Source: Psococerastis gibbosa
Lineage: Eukaryota; Arthropoda; Insecta; Psocodea; Psocidae
Length of the DNA stretch: 64,000 bases
Assembly (NCBI GenBank): GCA_963971405.1
Contig: OZ020489.1
Span: 13,268,001-13,332,000, forward strand
Reading direction: 5' to 3'
Positions 9,500 through 21,300 of the stretch are shown in pieces; the stretch's first letter is position 1; every line of letters begins with the position of its first letter. Made by a program: the position numbers and the translations under genes. Under the pieces are notes generated by a model. It had not been told where the DNA came from. It did no database searches and saw only the letters and a list, made by a program, of their open reading frames with translations.

Positions 9500-11050
9500 A
9501 TGGAAACATTGGAAAATATTGAGAGAGCTTCTCCAGTTCTGGAAGTAAAGGTGTCCGCAGAAGTAGGGGATGATTCTGGACTGGACAACACTTCTGAATC
9601 TGGAGGAAGTTGCGACGAAGGACGAAAAACTTCAACCTCATTCGGTTCTACCGACTCCCTTGAAGCGGACCCACCTATCTTCAGGACAACTATCAGCATG
9701 CGCGCCAAAGTACAAAATTTTTTGGATGGGGAAAGATTTAATCCTAAAAGGGACATCGTTCCCCCATCTTGCCCACACAGGACAAGCTTGAAACCTGAGC
9801 AGCCTAGCGATTTGATTCCTGATGTTGCCTTTGACCCGTCAGTAGCTGTTCTAGATATTGATGAAGTAGTTGAAGAAACAAACAATAACGATGAAGGAGA
9901 AATTGATTTTGACAGGCTCTCTCCCTATTTTCAAGAATTATGGCTTGGAAAAATGGATCCTGTCGATTACGAACAAAATATACAAAGCAAACCACATTGG
10001 TTAGACGAGGAAATGTTTAAAAGGGGTCAGAAATTTGCTCAAGAACATCTTTTCTGCATTAACTACGCTGAAATGGTTTCTCTTTACTTAATATTTGCTT
10101 TGAAAACAGCGCTGCAGCCTTTAATCTTTACAGGTCGATCTCACACCCCGTTCAAAGCTTTCCAAAGATATTTATCGACACTGACAAGGCTTATGACTTG
10201 GTACGAAGGAGATCCTTGGTCGGAGGGAAGCATGAGTCGAAGAAATATGGAAGTTGTGAGGATGATGCACAAAAATGTTTACCAGAAGTTGTCATCAGCC
10301 TCCAGCGAAGAACTGCGAATGAAAACTACTTTAGGGGATGAAAGAAACACGGCTGTTTGGTGTACTTCGAGAAAAGTTCTTTTGGATGACTTTCAATCTT
10401 CTTGCCCAATCCCTCCTCCTGGTACTTGCCCTCACGCAGGTTCTGGTCTTTGGGTGAACCAGTATGATATGGCTGTGACACAATTTGCCTTTGTTGGGTT
10501 GGCTGTTACTTACCCTACAGAATTCGGTATTCACCATGCCACTGAGGAAGACCTAGAAGGTTTCGTTCATTTATGGCGCGGACTGGGTTATCTTCTTGGT
10601 ATGAAAGATCAGTTTAACTTTTGTAATGGCAGCCTTGCAGAAACCCGCCAAAGAACTCATGATTTTATTAATCTTGCCCTTAAACCATCACTGAGGGATA
10701 TTACTTCCGACTGGGAGCACATGTCACGCTGTCTTACCGAAGGAATAGCCTATTATGTGCCTGGGGTAAATTTCGAGGTATCTCTGAAGCATGTTTGTAG
10801 CGTTTTGAACATTTACACCCCTAGACTTGCGAAAAGCTTGACGTATTGGCAGTCGTTTATGTATGGGGTTGTTACTTTTACATTTCAGTATTTATTCCGT
10901 ATTCGGGGGATGTTAAATTTTAATAATAACTTACTGCGTAGAGCTATTGAAAAGGCTCAGAAGGCTTCGCAGCAAACGTTGTCTAAATGGGAGGGAAAGG
11001 AATTTGAATATATGAAACAGGGTGAGAAGGCACCTATTAAAATTGTATAA
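9500..11050 (+). CDS. ER-bound oxygenase mpaB / rubber-oxygenase domain (DUF2236) protein
   Basis: A 516-codon uninterrupted ORF with a true ATG and an in-frame stop just upstream. The N-terminal ~130 residues are acidic and low-complexity. The conserved body starts near residue 150. It contains a helix with MSRRNMEVVRMMHKNV, the arrangement in which the family places heme-contacting Arg and His, and later WVNQYDMAVTQFAFVGL, FGIHHATEEDLEGFVHLWRG and LLGMKDQFNFCNGSL. Hydrophobic segments around residues 193-213 and 450-470 may associate with membrane. Known members (fungal mpaB, bacterial latex-clearing protein) are heme oxygenases that cleave isoprenoid chains; the animal homologues are uncharacterised, so the substrate is unknown. 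It converges on BCAT. A spliced 5' leader is possible. Family call firm, function inferred. Confidence 0.85.
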   Translation: METLENIERASPVLEVKVSAEVGDDSGLDNTSESGGSCDEGRKTSTSFGSTDSLEADPPIFRTTISMRAKVQNFLDGERFNPKRDIVPPSCPHRTSLKPEQPSDLIPDVAFDPSVAVLDIDEVVEETNNNDEGEIDFDRLSPYFQELWLGKMDPVDYEQNIQSKPHWLDEEMFKRGQKFAQEHLFCINYAEMVSLYLIFALKTALQPLIFTGRSHTPFKAFQRYLSTLTRLMTWYEGDPWSEGSMSRRNMEVVRMMHKNVYQKLSSASSEELRMKTTLGDERNTAVWCTSRKVLLDDFQSSCPIPPPGTCPHAGSGLWVNQYDMAVTQFAFVGLAVTYPTEFGIHHATEEDLEGFVHLWRGLGYLLGMKDQFNFCNGSLAETRQRTHDFINLALKPSLRDITSDWEHMSRCLTEGIAYYVPGVNFEVSLKHVCSVLNIYTPRLAKSLTYWQSFMYGVVTFTFQYLFRIRGMLNFNNNLLRRAIEKAQKASQQTLSKWEGKEFEYMKQGEKAPIKIV

Positions 11051-13090
11051 GTAGACCCCTGTAAGATCTACATAAGTAGAAAAATACATCGTTTCTAACC
11101 ATAGTACAATATAATTTATAATACAATATTTATTGGGTACTGCCGAATGGACAAAAGTTTTACTAGTTTCTAGTATTTTACATGAGGGGCAAATTTTACA
11201 GTAGGAGTGACATTAACCAAAACGTCACTACAGGGGTATTGTACAGGCATAGGGTGTTTTATTTTTAAAAGACGATATAAACTGTTTCAGTAAATTGTTT
11301 GCCTACCTAATGTTTATATTTCATCGTTGTTGAATTAAATTTTTTATAGACTATGTTGACTCCAAGCCTCTTACATAGAATTTATTTCCATTCTGTTCCT
11401 ACGGTATAGCCTAGACTAAATTTTAATAAAAGGACACTGTGATTTTTGAGGGCTTGTTGGTCTTGTGAAATTGAAGCAATAAACGAACAATAATAAAATA
11501 AATTAGCAATAAATTTTGTTTGGTCATTTTTGTGGTACCTTAATAAATAAATGTACTGAACGTATTGCATAAGAAAATCGTATTCTCTAATACCCAATCG
11601 GTTTTTAATGTTAATAGCAAACGATTTAATGAATGTATCCGATTGACCTCCTCAGTCCCCCAAAAGGCCATGTACATCAAATTGTGATGAAACATTTCTT
11701 CTACTTTGTGACATCTCATTGCTATTTCCTGTGAAGTTGCATTGTGTCACACCCTAAAGGTTTTCCCCCATCAATCTATCTCTATCTCAATCTATCTTCT
11801 ATCTCAAAAATGGTCCGCTAAAAGGAATTTTGTATTGAGATAGGGATACTCAGAGTTCGTTTCATTTTGTCATTATCCTTCATCGCTGAAAATATTGAGA
11901 ACTGTGGAAAAGTATTTTCAAATCTACGATTATTACTTAATTATTCGAACTAGTGCATAGAGGACACAGTGGGAGGAACCAATGGGAGGAAGGAATTTGC
12001 GGATCAACTGAAGGAGGACACAAGAGCTCGAACTGAAGAGGAATGCGTAGTGACTTGCTGCAAACCAAGCGAAAAATGACGCACACGTTTATTGGAAGAC
12101 AATAGGCTTTAATTTATTAACATATACACTGTATGTACAATACATAGGAATTGTAAAATATAGGCTGAAGTTAAATGATGCCATCATTAATTGCATAGTC
12201 AATGTTAACCCTATGGAGAATTTAAAATAAATATCTCATGACATATTTTAAGAAGCAACACATTACTAACACATCTTATAGCGTTTTTTACATACATAAT
12301 TTTCATGCACATATTTTTTAATTCTCTTTTCATGAAAATTTCTACACAAAAAAAAAATAGCATGGCAAGTAGCCTATAGTAGGTACTAGTAACAAAAATT
12401 ATTAAACTACGGTTTTTATGCATACAAAATTAAATTTACTTAGCCTAAGTGTTTATGATACGTTTGACCTAGCAGTCATATTAAGACCCAACAAAAACAA
12501 TTCCATATTAATATTATTCTCAACAAACATGATACATAATACTTTGTATTTGGCTGGTAGCCTAAAATTATTTTTAAAGCGTGTCGCTCAAACCTGCAAG
12601 CCAATCAAAAAAGGTTGGATTAATGAAGAAAAAAAAATTGGTTTATTAAGGCAGAGATTTCTAAATGATTAGGAAACAATTTTTTCGAACCCACAACCTT
12701 CCGGAGGAAACTAAGCTACAACTACCGTACCTCATTATTAGAGTTTTTTTTCGGTTTAGATCTAATATATAAATATATACGTACAGTATATGCTATATAC
12801 ATATACAGACTAATGCATTTTTTATTTCTCTATTCCCTTTTTTATTAACTTAGGCCTATATTATGATTTGATTTGGCTTCGCAGGTCTACAATGAAAAAA
12901 GAAGTACTACTACACACAAAACAGTTGTAGGTACGGTACACTTTCTTTAATTTAAAGCAATCACCGTCATTATGATATAAGATCACAGATAGCTGTACTT
13001 ATTAGTTCTAAAGCAAACTAAGAACAATATTCCTTAAAGTGCTGAAAAGGGACTGAGCTCCTATACAAAGATAAACCGCTTAGGGCACCT
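11051..13090. other. Intergenic DNA between mpaB-like gene and nested repeats
   Basis: The first part should hold the 3' UTR of the mpaB-like gene; an AATAAA occurs near 11417 but its use is unproven. A family C fragment lies at 11600-11665. The rest is AT-rich and without domains in any frame. Confidence 0.35.
11600..11665 (-). repeat. Repeat family C, short fragment
   Basis: The segment AACGATTTAATGAATGTATC with the following GACCTCCTCAGTC is the inverse of the conserved 3' block of family C. Confidence 0.4.
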
Positions 13091-13091
13091 A

Positions 13092-13648
13092 CCCACTAGT
13101 CCAAACACGACCACGACCAGTCTTCCTCGACCAGATTTTACACTGAAGTCCGATCAGGGTCTGACTCGGTCCAACCTTTTTTTCAGTGATCCACTTCAAG
13201 TAAAATACCAACGGCCTTACCATGTTGAATCCATGAGACCAGAACATGTTTCAAACTGCGGCAAACTTGGTAGTGTGCACAGCGTTGGAAGGGGAACATG
13301 ATGGGACATGATAACGCGCTGAGACTATACCAGTAAGTCTGAGTTCGAGTCGAGTCCTGGTCACCTCCGATTTAATCGTGTGACTTTACCATGTTCCCCA
13401 AGTGGTTCGGAATCCACTATAATCAGGAGGTCCACCCTGTCAGTCAATTCCCCTTTCCCCCGAGGTGGAGGTGTCTGCCCTTAGGGTGCCTCAAGTTAAC
13501 AAACAGACTCACTCCTCCCCGTCAGGCTGACAGGGTTGCTTAAAGCAGAAATGCAGAAAGCAGGCGTTGGAAACAACAACAACTTCAGTGTAAAATCTGG
13601 TCGGGGACGACAGGAATCGGAATCGGGATCGTGGTCGGACTAGTGTGG
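13092..13648. mobile_element. Inverted-repeat element split by a SINE2 copy
   Basis: CCCACTAGTCC and CGACCAGATTTTACACTGAAG on the left (13092-13146) are mirrored by CTTCAGTGTAAAATCTGGTCG and GGACTAGTGTGG on the right (13588-13648). The SINE2 copy lies between the arms. I see no clear target duplication. Confidence 0.6.
13206..13590 (+). mobile_element. SINE2 copy nested in an inverted-repeat element
   Basis: Same order as the copy at 5911: ACGGCCTTACCATGTTGAAT, AGTGGTTCGGAATCCACTAT, AATCAGGAGGTCC, GCCCTTAGGGTGCC and a 3' end with GCAGGCGTTGGAAACAAC. Confidence 0.6.
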
Positions 13649-13744
13649 AACTTGCTCTACTCGAATTTGAATTATTTACTGATATATTCGTATTCAGGAA
13701 CGCGTCACAATGAATAAACGTTCCTCAAATCCCTATGAGCCTCT

Positions 13745-14135
13745 CAGCAGCCTTATTATGGCAATTTGGGATTAACATAATACCGGGGTTTATTTTTTAA
13801 TCCCGCATTAGTAAGGTGTCACGTGACGGTGTTAAAAATTCAAATTCAAATTAATGAATTATTGGTATTCAATAGAGTGTTTGCATTGTTTTATAAGTGA
13901 AGGAAATACTAATAAACATTAAAATGTACAAGTAGAATTTTGAAAAAATAAGAATTTTAATTAATGTGTCTACGAGTACATCTGAGGGAGAGAAAATTGA
14001 AAAATTCACCAATAATATAGCCGAGGATTAATTTATCAATTTGAATTTCCCGCGCATTTTACACTGATTTGCTTAAAACAATTGAATAAACCCCGGTATT
14101 ATGTTAATCCCAAAGCTTCATAATCGGGCTGCTGC
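13745..14135. mobile_element. MITE-2, copy 2
   Basis: Left AGCAGCC...GGGATTAACATAATACCGGG is mirrored by CCCGGTATTATGTTAATCCC...GGGCTGCTGC. The interior is AT-rich and resembles the interior of 7594-7941 in inverted order (AAATTCAAAT and AATTTCCCGCGC blocks). No ORF. Confidence 0.65.
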
Positions 14136-14416
14136 TGGTAGTTCACACAATATTTTAGAAATATTTTTCTGATGGTGCGTTTGCAATAATTTTATTTGTC
14201 CATCCGTTAGGTAAGCTTAAATATGTTTACTCTTTTGCTTTGTTCACCATGGTAAGGTGCATTCTAATGAGTAGTCTGTGTGTTTCACAAAAGGGCTGAG
14301 CCTTTTGTAAGACTAATTTTAATTTGAACAAAAAACTGCTTATTATTTTATTTTAATAGCATCAGCAGTGATCCTGAACTTACATAGAATTGATAATTCT
14401 TTTATTGGACTAGACC

Positions 14417-14588
14417 CAAGGACGGATACAGGGGGGTAGGGGGGGTAGCTGCCCCCCCCCCAAAATTTGGTAAATCTATTGTAAATTAAGTTATTACTCT
14501 CTAATTTAGTCGATCCTACATAAGTTTTTCCTATTTTGACCCTCAGCTACCCCCTCCCCCCCCAAAAAATGGGCTGGATCCGTCCCTG
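14417..14588. mobile_element. hAT-like short element
   Basis: Ends CAAGGACGGATACAG and CTGGATCCGTCCCTG, with perfect 8-bp duplication ACTAGACC at 14409-14416 and 14589-14596. It has paired internal G and C runs and no ORF. The last C of its duplication is the first base of the next element. Confidence 0.85.
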
Positions 14589-14595
14589 ACTAGAC

Positions 14596-14913
14596 CAGCG
14601 GTTCCCAAACTTTTTGTCCGTGAACCACTAGTTTTATTTTATGATTTTCCGTGGACCACCATAGCTACGACAGGAACATCGTCCAATTCTAGAATGATTT
14701 GTGCCTACAATTACATGCTAATATTTGATTAATTAATGTTCAGGACTGGTATCGTTTGGATTTTATAGTTCAGTGCCAAGACTTACTGCATTTTACTTCA
14801 CATTTCCAATATCTCAGCTAATGTATTTACTTATTTCATACTTTGGACCGTGGATCACCTAATATATGCCTGTAGACCACCGGTGGTCCATGGACCACAA
14901 TTTGGAACCCCTG
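14596..14913. mobile_element. hAT-like short element (CAGCGGTTCCCAAAC type)
   Basis: Left CAGCGGTTCCCAAACTTT and right AATTTGGAACCCCTG are inverted. The 8-bp duplication is GACTAGAC at 14588-14595 and 14914-14921. The interior has repeated GTGGACCAC words. This end sequence is typical of animal hAT/Charlie-like MITEs. Confidence 0.85.
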
Positions 14914-15111
14914 GACTAGACAATGAAATGCTCCTAAACCATTGCGGGAAACTGTTCCATGCTTTACTTTCCGGTTTCGGTCCATTATTAGGCTAAATCC
15001 ACTATTAACAGGTAAGTAGGTACTTAACGGAAGGACTTGTATTTTTATATCTTTAAGAGTTTTGGACGTTTTTATAAATAATTTTAGCGCAATATTTACC
15101 CTCCATAGCGA

Positions 15112-15318
15112 TTAATCATTGCTACAATAATCATCTATTACAATCGACCACGGATGCTCGTCATGTCCGTATTGTATCCTATATAACCTGTTGAGGAAAT
15201 ATTCAAATTTCTTATTTTCTTGATACATAGTTGGCAGCTCCAAGAAATGGTCCTTGTACATAATTGACGAAATTGGAGATACGATAGCTGCAGTGCCAGC
15301 ACCAAACATTTCTAAAAT
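15112..15318 (-). CDS. BCAT: BCAT coding exon 6 (last)
   Basis: Acceptor TTTTCAG precedes ATTTTAGAAATGTTTGG. The exon codes for [18 protein letters not shown], a PLP-phosphate/substrate-side loop, and [15 protein letters not shown], then stops at TAA (15114-15112). Phase 0 at its start. Confidence 0.93.
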   Translation of the reverse strand: MLEMFGAGTAAIVSPISSIMYKDHFLELPTMYQENKKFEYFLNRLYRIQYGHDEHPWSIVIDDYCSND

Positions 15319-18300
15319 CTGAAAAGAATACAATTTTTGTTATAAATTTGACTGATTAGGTTACAATGACAATTTTGAATGTGGTAGGCTCAAAGAAACG
15401 GGGTAAGGGTTACCCAGACTTTTCAAGCCTTAGAGCAGAGCATGTTTCAAACTGCGGCAAACTTCGTAGTGTGTACAGCGTTGGCAGGGGAACATGGTGG
15501 GACATGATAACGCGCTGAGACTATACCAGTCAGTCTACGTGCGTGTCGAGTACTGGTTACCTCCGATTTAATCGTGTGACATTACCATGTTCCCCAAGTG
15601 ATTCGGAATCCACTATAATCAGGAGGTCCACCCTGTCAGTCAAGTCCCCTTTCCCCGGGGTGAAAGAGTCTGCCCTTAGGGTGTCTCAGAAGCAGTGGCG
15701 GCGCTAGAAAATTTTAAGGGGGGGCATGACTTCTATCTGGGGGGGCCAATGAAAAAACAAAATAATTTTCATTGGGAGTAGGTACACTGTTCAATAATTC
15801 TGCAATTTAACAAGATGTAAAATATCTCAAAACTGGGGGGGCCCCGGAGGGGCCGGAGAAACTTTTGGGGGGGGGGGGCAGGCCCTCTCGGGCACCCCCG
15901 TAGCGCCGCCACTGCTCAGAAGTTGTTTGGAACCGACTATAATCAGGAGGTCCACTGTCCTATGGGCTGGCATAGGACAGTCAAGTCGGGGTCGCTCTAT
16001 GGGCCCAAATATGAGGCCTAAGTCGTTACTAACCCGACGAACACTACTACTACTAGGGTGTCTAAGTTAATAAACAGACTCACTCCTCCCGCCACGCTGT
16101 CAGGGTTGCTTAAAGCAGAAATGCTGAAAGCAGGCGTTGGAAACAACACCCAGACTTTTCATGCGATGATGGGACCCACCCTTACCCATAACCTAACCTA
16201 ACATCGTAGCAGATATAATATAATTAGAACTACAAGGGACCTTGGTCCTTATAGGGGAAAAGGGAGGAATTTATAATCCTCCGATTTGGTTTCATTCATG
16301 GAATTAATTAATTAAATAGGATTAAAGGAAATGTAGGTCTAGAATTTTGCAGCAGGACATGACTGAATTTACTAAAAGAACCAAAATTCCTACTTATAAA
16401 ATGAGAATATCCAACAGACGTACTACACTGCAGTCGGCCTATTACTATGGCTATAGGGCTGCAGTTTCACGAACAAAATAAATATACCTGTAATTTCACA
16501 CTTTTAATCTCCGAACCCTCTTAAGGCGTCTATTCCACTTGTCAATTTTTCTTCAATTTTGATAATGTCAAAATCATCAATGTTGCATTTATATTTTTAC
16601 ACCTCATTCCACTTGTCTCCATTTTTTTTTCTTCAATTATTTCCAACTTTGTAAGTAAATTTTGCCCACCGTCTTTGTCTTTGTTTTACAAGAAATTTTA
16701 TGATTTAAATTATGATGTAATTAGTTTGTTCTCAAGAAATTAATTATAATTATTTATCATATCCAGACGACGCCATTGTTTAATTTAAGTTTGTTAATGT
16801 TTGCAAAGAGTAATTTTACTCTATGATTTTTGATCAATTTTAACATGCAGAAGTTAAAATGGACAATGACAGAGCAAAGAAAAAATCTCATCAATTATAG
16901 CAGAAAAATGGACAAGCGGAATAGCCGGCTTATCATTGTCTTAACGACTTACCCTTCTTTTAGAATTCAACAGCATAAATTCATGCATAGTCATGATTCT
17001 CTCAGTTATTTTGATTGCACTCATTTCTTGGGCAAGTTCTAAAATTGAAGCTCTAGTGATTCCCGGTAAAATGATACCATTGAGTGGTGGAGTAATTAGC
17101 TCCGTGTCGCCCTGGTCGTTTTTTATCACAATAAACACGTTCATGGTGCCCGCCTCCGTAATTTGATCATCTTCCCCATAGAGCCAGATAACTTGTTCAA
17201 ATCCCCTTTCAAGGGCTTCCGCCTGGAATTAAAAAGTAGGTTATTACTAAGGACAAAGGAAAAATAAGTAGAAGCAAGCTGGATAGGCACAATAGCGCAG
17301 TCGGACTTATAGGTATGGTACAAAGCAAGCATAGCAGGAAGATGACTGGCGGGACGTCCTCGAAAACGCTGAAAGGATGAGCTGAAACTGACTTTCTCGA
17401 GTTGGGAGTCCGTAGATGGTGGAGCGACGTACAAAACACAGATGACTGGAGGAGTGTTGTCAAGCTGAAGCTCATCAAGGCCTGTAGAGCCAGAAGAAGA
17501 AGCGAAGAAGAAGAGACGATAGGTACCGTATGTGGGGACCACATTTTATACTCAGCCAGTCTGACGGCCTGCTAAGGCGCGGTTTCCACCGACCTGCAAG
17601 TGCAAAATACACATACGGTGACGTGGTAGCAGATATCATTAATAAAGGCGGGGTTTCCATCGACCTCTCATTGCAGAATGCAAATGACATTGACGGAAAT
17701 TTTTGTTTTACTCTATGCCATAGTTAAAATTGATCAACGTTCATTGAGTAAAATCACAAACAAACAAACTAAAATTAAAAAAATGGCGTCATGGGATATG
17801 TTAAGTACAAACATTTTAATAGATTACTATAAAAAGAAAAATTTAAATTTCCGTCAATGTCATTTGCATTCTGCAATGAGAGGTCGGTGGAAACCCCGCC
17901 CCTATTAATGATATCTGCTACCACATCACCGTATGTGTATATTGCACTTGCAGGTCGGTGGAAACCGCGCCTAAGGCAATTAGTATTAAGTTACTTCTGG
18001 GATTAAAAAATGTAAACAAAACAATTTTGAATAACACTTCCAATTGTAATATTATCTTGTTTACATTTTTAATTCCAGGTTAAGATTTAAAAAAAAATAG
18101 TAGTAGACCCGTGGAAAAGATAGATATCCTATGCTTGAACGAAGGAATATTACTGCTCGACCACGATTGGACGGCTCTTGGAACTTGTATAAAAACCGAA
18201 TAAACTCAGTGCTCCGAGTGCCATCCTATCGTGATCGGGTAGTAGGTGCTCTCACGTTCGCTTGAAAAGCCTTAGTAATTATTCTTTAAGCAATTTTGAA

Positions 18301-21300
18301 TAAATCAGCACCTGAATTTTTACAGTAGGCCCATAATTTGATCCCATTTTCCTATCACCCGCTCCGCCAGGCCACGCCCTTGTGTATTTTGGATCTGCCA
18401 GAGCGGAGACCGCTTTGTAGCCATCTTTGTAATAACTGGCCACCGGACAGCAGATTGTGTACAATAATGCTTGAGTAGCTGCTGTAACTCCTAAAGTTGG
18501 CTGAAACAAAAAACAATAAAATTGAAGCACACATTAAATAAATTAATAAACAAATAAATAAATATTGCATTTTTTAATACTAACCCAACCTAGCGGAGTT
18601 AGGGCTATAAAGCCTTCTCTTACACCAGAGCAAATTTTAAGGAATTTTCACAAGGAGACTCTAAGCAAAATCCGATTCTATACTGTTTTAGTTTTACAAA
18701 AATTATTTATTTGTTTTAGAATAGCCTAGCCTACTTGTATTTTGTTGTTATTGTATAAATTTGGAATTTGGGCTTCCTGTGGGAGTCTTTTTGCTGCCGG
18801 CACTAAATTGTGCCACTAGGCGGCACTAATACTCGACTGGTGCCGCAATGGTGCCGCCTAGTTAGCATGTTGAAATATGCTATATATGTCTTACACTCAA
18901 CGCTCCCGCCAGAAATATTTTTCGAATTTTTGGGGGGAGTTGCCAGCACGTCTTTTTCATTGACCGGTTGAAGAAGACGCGACAGGTTTCACCAGAATTT
19001 CACAAATGCCCCCATCTCTCCTATATACTGTAGGTACGTATAGAACTCTATGACAGACCTCTACAGTAAAACAAAAAAAAATCCGAGTTAGGGCCTGTGT
19101 TTATCAAATTTACAAATTTTCACCCGGATTTCAATTTTCAGGTAGACGGTCGTGAAAAAGAATAACCTTGCACGTTGTATGTCATGACCATTTTAATTTC
19201 AACTGAAACGACAAAGGCATTGGAACACCTACTCGTAGGAATATTTCCATTATTCATGTAGTAAATCTGTCTCACTTTGTCTTTCATTAGGCCCAATAAA
19301 GAATGAATACCGTAACTGATTAGCAATTGTGTATACCGTACCATACTGGATTCAATAAAACATTTGTATAGGTTCATAATTAGTAATACATTACATAATA
19401 AATGAATAATGACTTTTTGTTCTATTACTAAGCCAACCTAGTGGATTTAGGCTGCAAAGCTCTCTCTTAACTATAGGACCGTCTGCTTTACATGCCCTTT
19501 GAAGCATGGCTAGAAAAATGTAGTAAGCGTGGGACCAAAAACCCTTCGGGTGAATTTCCTGACTTTGAGTTAGGCCACTTCCGAACCTCCATTAGTAGTA
19601 GTATGGTTTGACACAGTCCCAGGCCACGGTGTGGGCCCATAGGACTCCAGTGAACCTCCTGATTATAGTGGATTCCGAACCACTTGGGAAACACAGTGAA
19701 GTCACACGATTAGTTCGGAGGTGACCAGGACAAGTCCTACCATGTTTCCCTACCGGCACTGTGCACACGACCAATTTATCTGCAGCTTTGAACCTGCTCT
19801 GGTCCGCTGGATTCAACTTGGTATGGCGGCCGGCTCCGAACCTCCATTGGTGCAATAGACTTAATTTTTACAAGGTGAGTACAAGCTTAAATATTTATAA
19901 AGCCCAATGTTATCAATAACGTAACAGTAACATTTTAACTTCTTAATACATAATATTAATTAATTATTCGGTTATTTATATTACAAAGGCCTTTACATTA
20001 TTATTTTATAATTATTCAAGTGCACAAAACCATAAATAGGAGGAATTCAGTTTGATGTTGTATTTAAATGCACATAAAGGCGAATAGCCGTGTTTAAAAT
20101 ATATATTTTTTAAATCTATTCTATAGGTACCGGTACATAATATTTTAATAATATTGCATACGAGTATTTTTGGATGTACTAGTACAATAACACAAAATCA
20201 TACCGTAGATTTTGTGCCGTCCATACAGTATAACGTAGATTAGATGATACAATGTTAATAATACTAAGAAAGGTTAATGTTCTTGGAACTTGTCTAATAG
20301 CACAGAAAATAAAAAATCTGAAAAGTAGGCTATTGTTAATAATGAACTATTTAGTATTATATTGTTCAAGGAATTGTAATTTCATCGCACGCTTTAATTT
20401 AGGTGGTAATTTTAAACTCCAATTATTAAAGAACCGGTCCGAGTTCACTCGAACATGCTTTCCAATTTATCAAAATTATTAGATAGAGAAAATTAGTAAT
20501 TTTATGGCAAATATTTTTCCTATGGTTAAATTTCCGATATCTCGGGGGGGGGGGGGGCGGTTGTCCACCTGACGTCACTGGAAGTGAGGTAAATTCTCGA
20601 TAGGTCAAACAAACACATTAATTACCACACAGCAATAATGGCAGGGCATGCAATGCATTTGAGCGCGAATTTTCTATCATTTTTTTCAAAAAATAATTTT
20701 TTGGGCAAAACCAAATATTTTTTTGAGAAAGCAACCTATCCGGTTTCGTTACTCAATTTAACACCTAAAACATGCTTGAAGGTAGAAATCATCGATAGAA
20801 AGGTTTCGCATTTTTTAGTCATTTTTTCATTAAAATTTAGTTATTTTTATTTTTTTACCCCCAGAAGCAAACTATCAAGGGGCAAGCGACCCCCCGCATT
20901 TTGTCAACATTAATAACGACTACAATCTACGAGAATTTAAAAGAAATCGTTGGAGCCGTTTTTGATAAATAATTTTTTTAGACGTTTTTTTGGAGTTTTT
21001 TGAAAATAAAACCCCCCCAAATTGAGTTAGCCCAAAAAAAAAATGGTCCCGAGGTATGATTTTTGTGAACCTACATGCCAAATTTCACTCAAATCCACTG
21101 AGTAGTTTGCCCGGAAATCGACGAACAGACAGACCGACAGACCGACAGACCGACCGACAGACAGACATTTTGTAAAAACCACTTTTTTGGGTTCCTGGGA
21201 CCTCAAAACGTGTAAATCCGTTGAAATCTCGGAATCGAATATTTCGACCATCACAAAGCTTTCCTTATACTACGTATAAATTGGAAAGCAAAAAATAGGC

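Noticed and set aside
12418-12672. 84-aa plus-strand frame
   Set aside because: AT-rich chance frame; composition and lack of any motif argue against coding.
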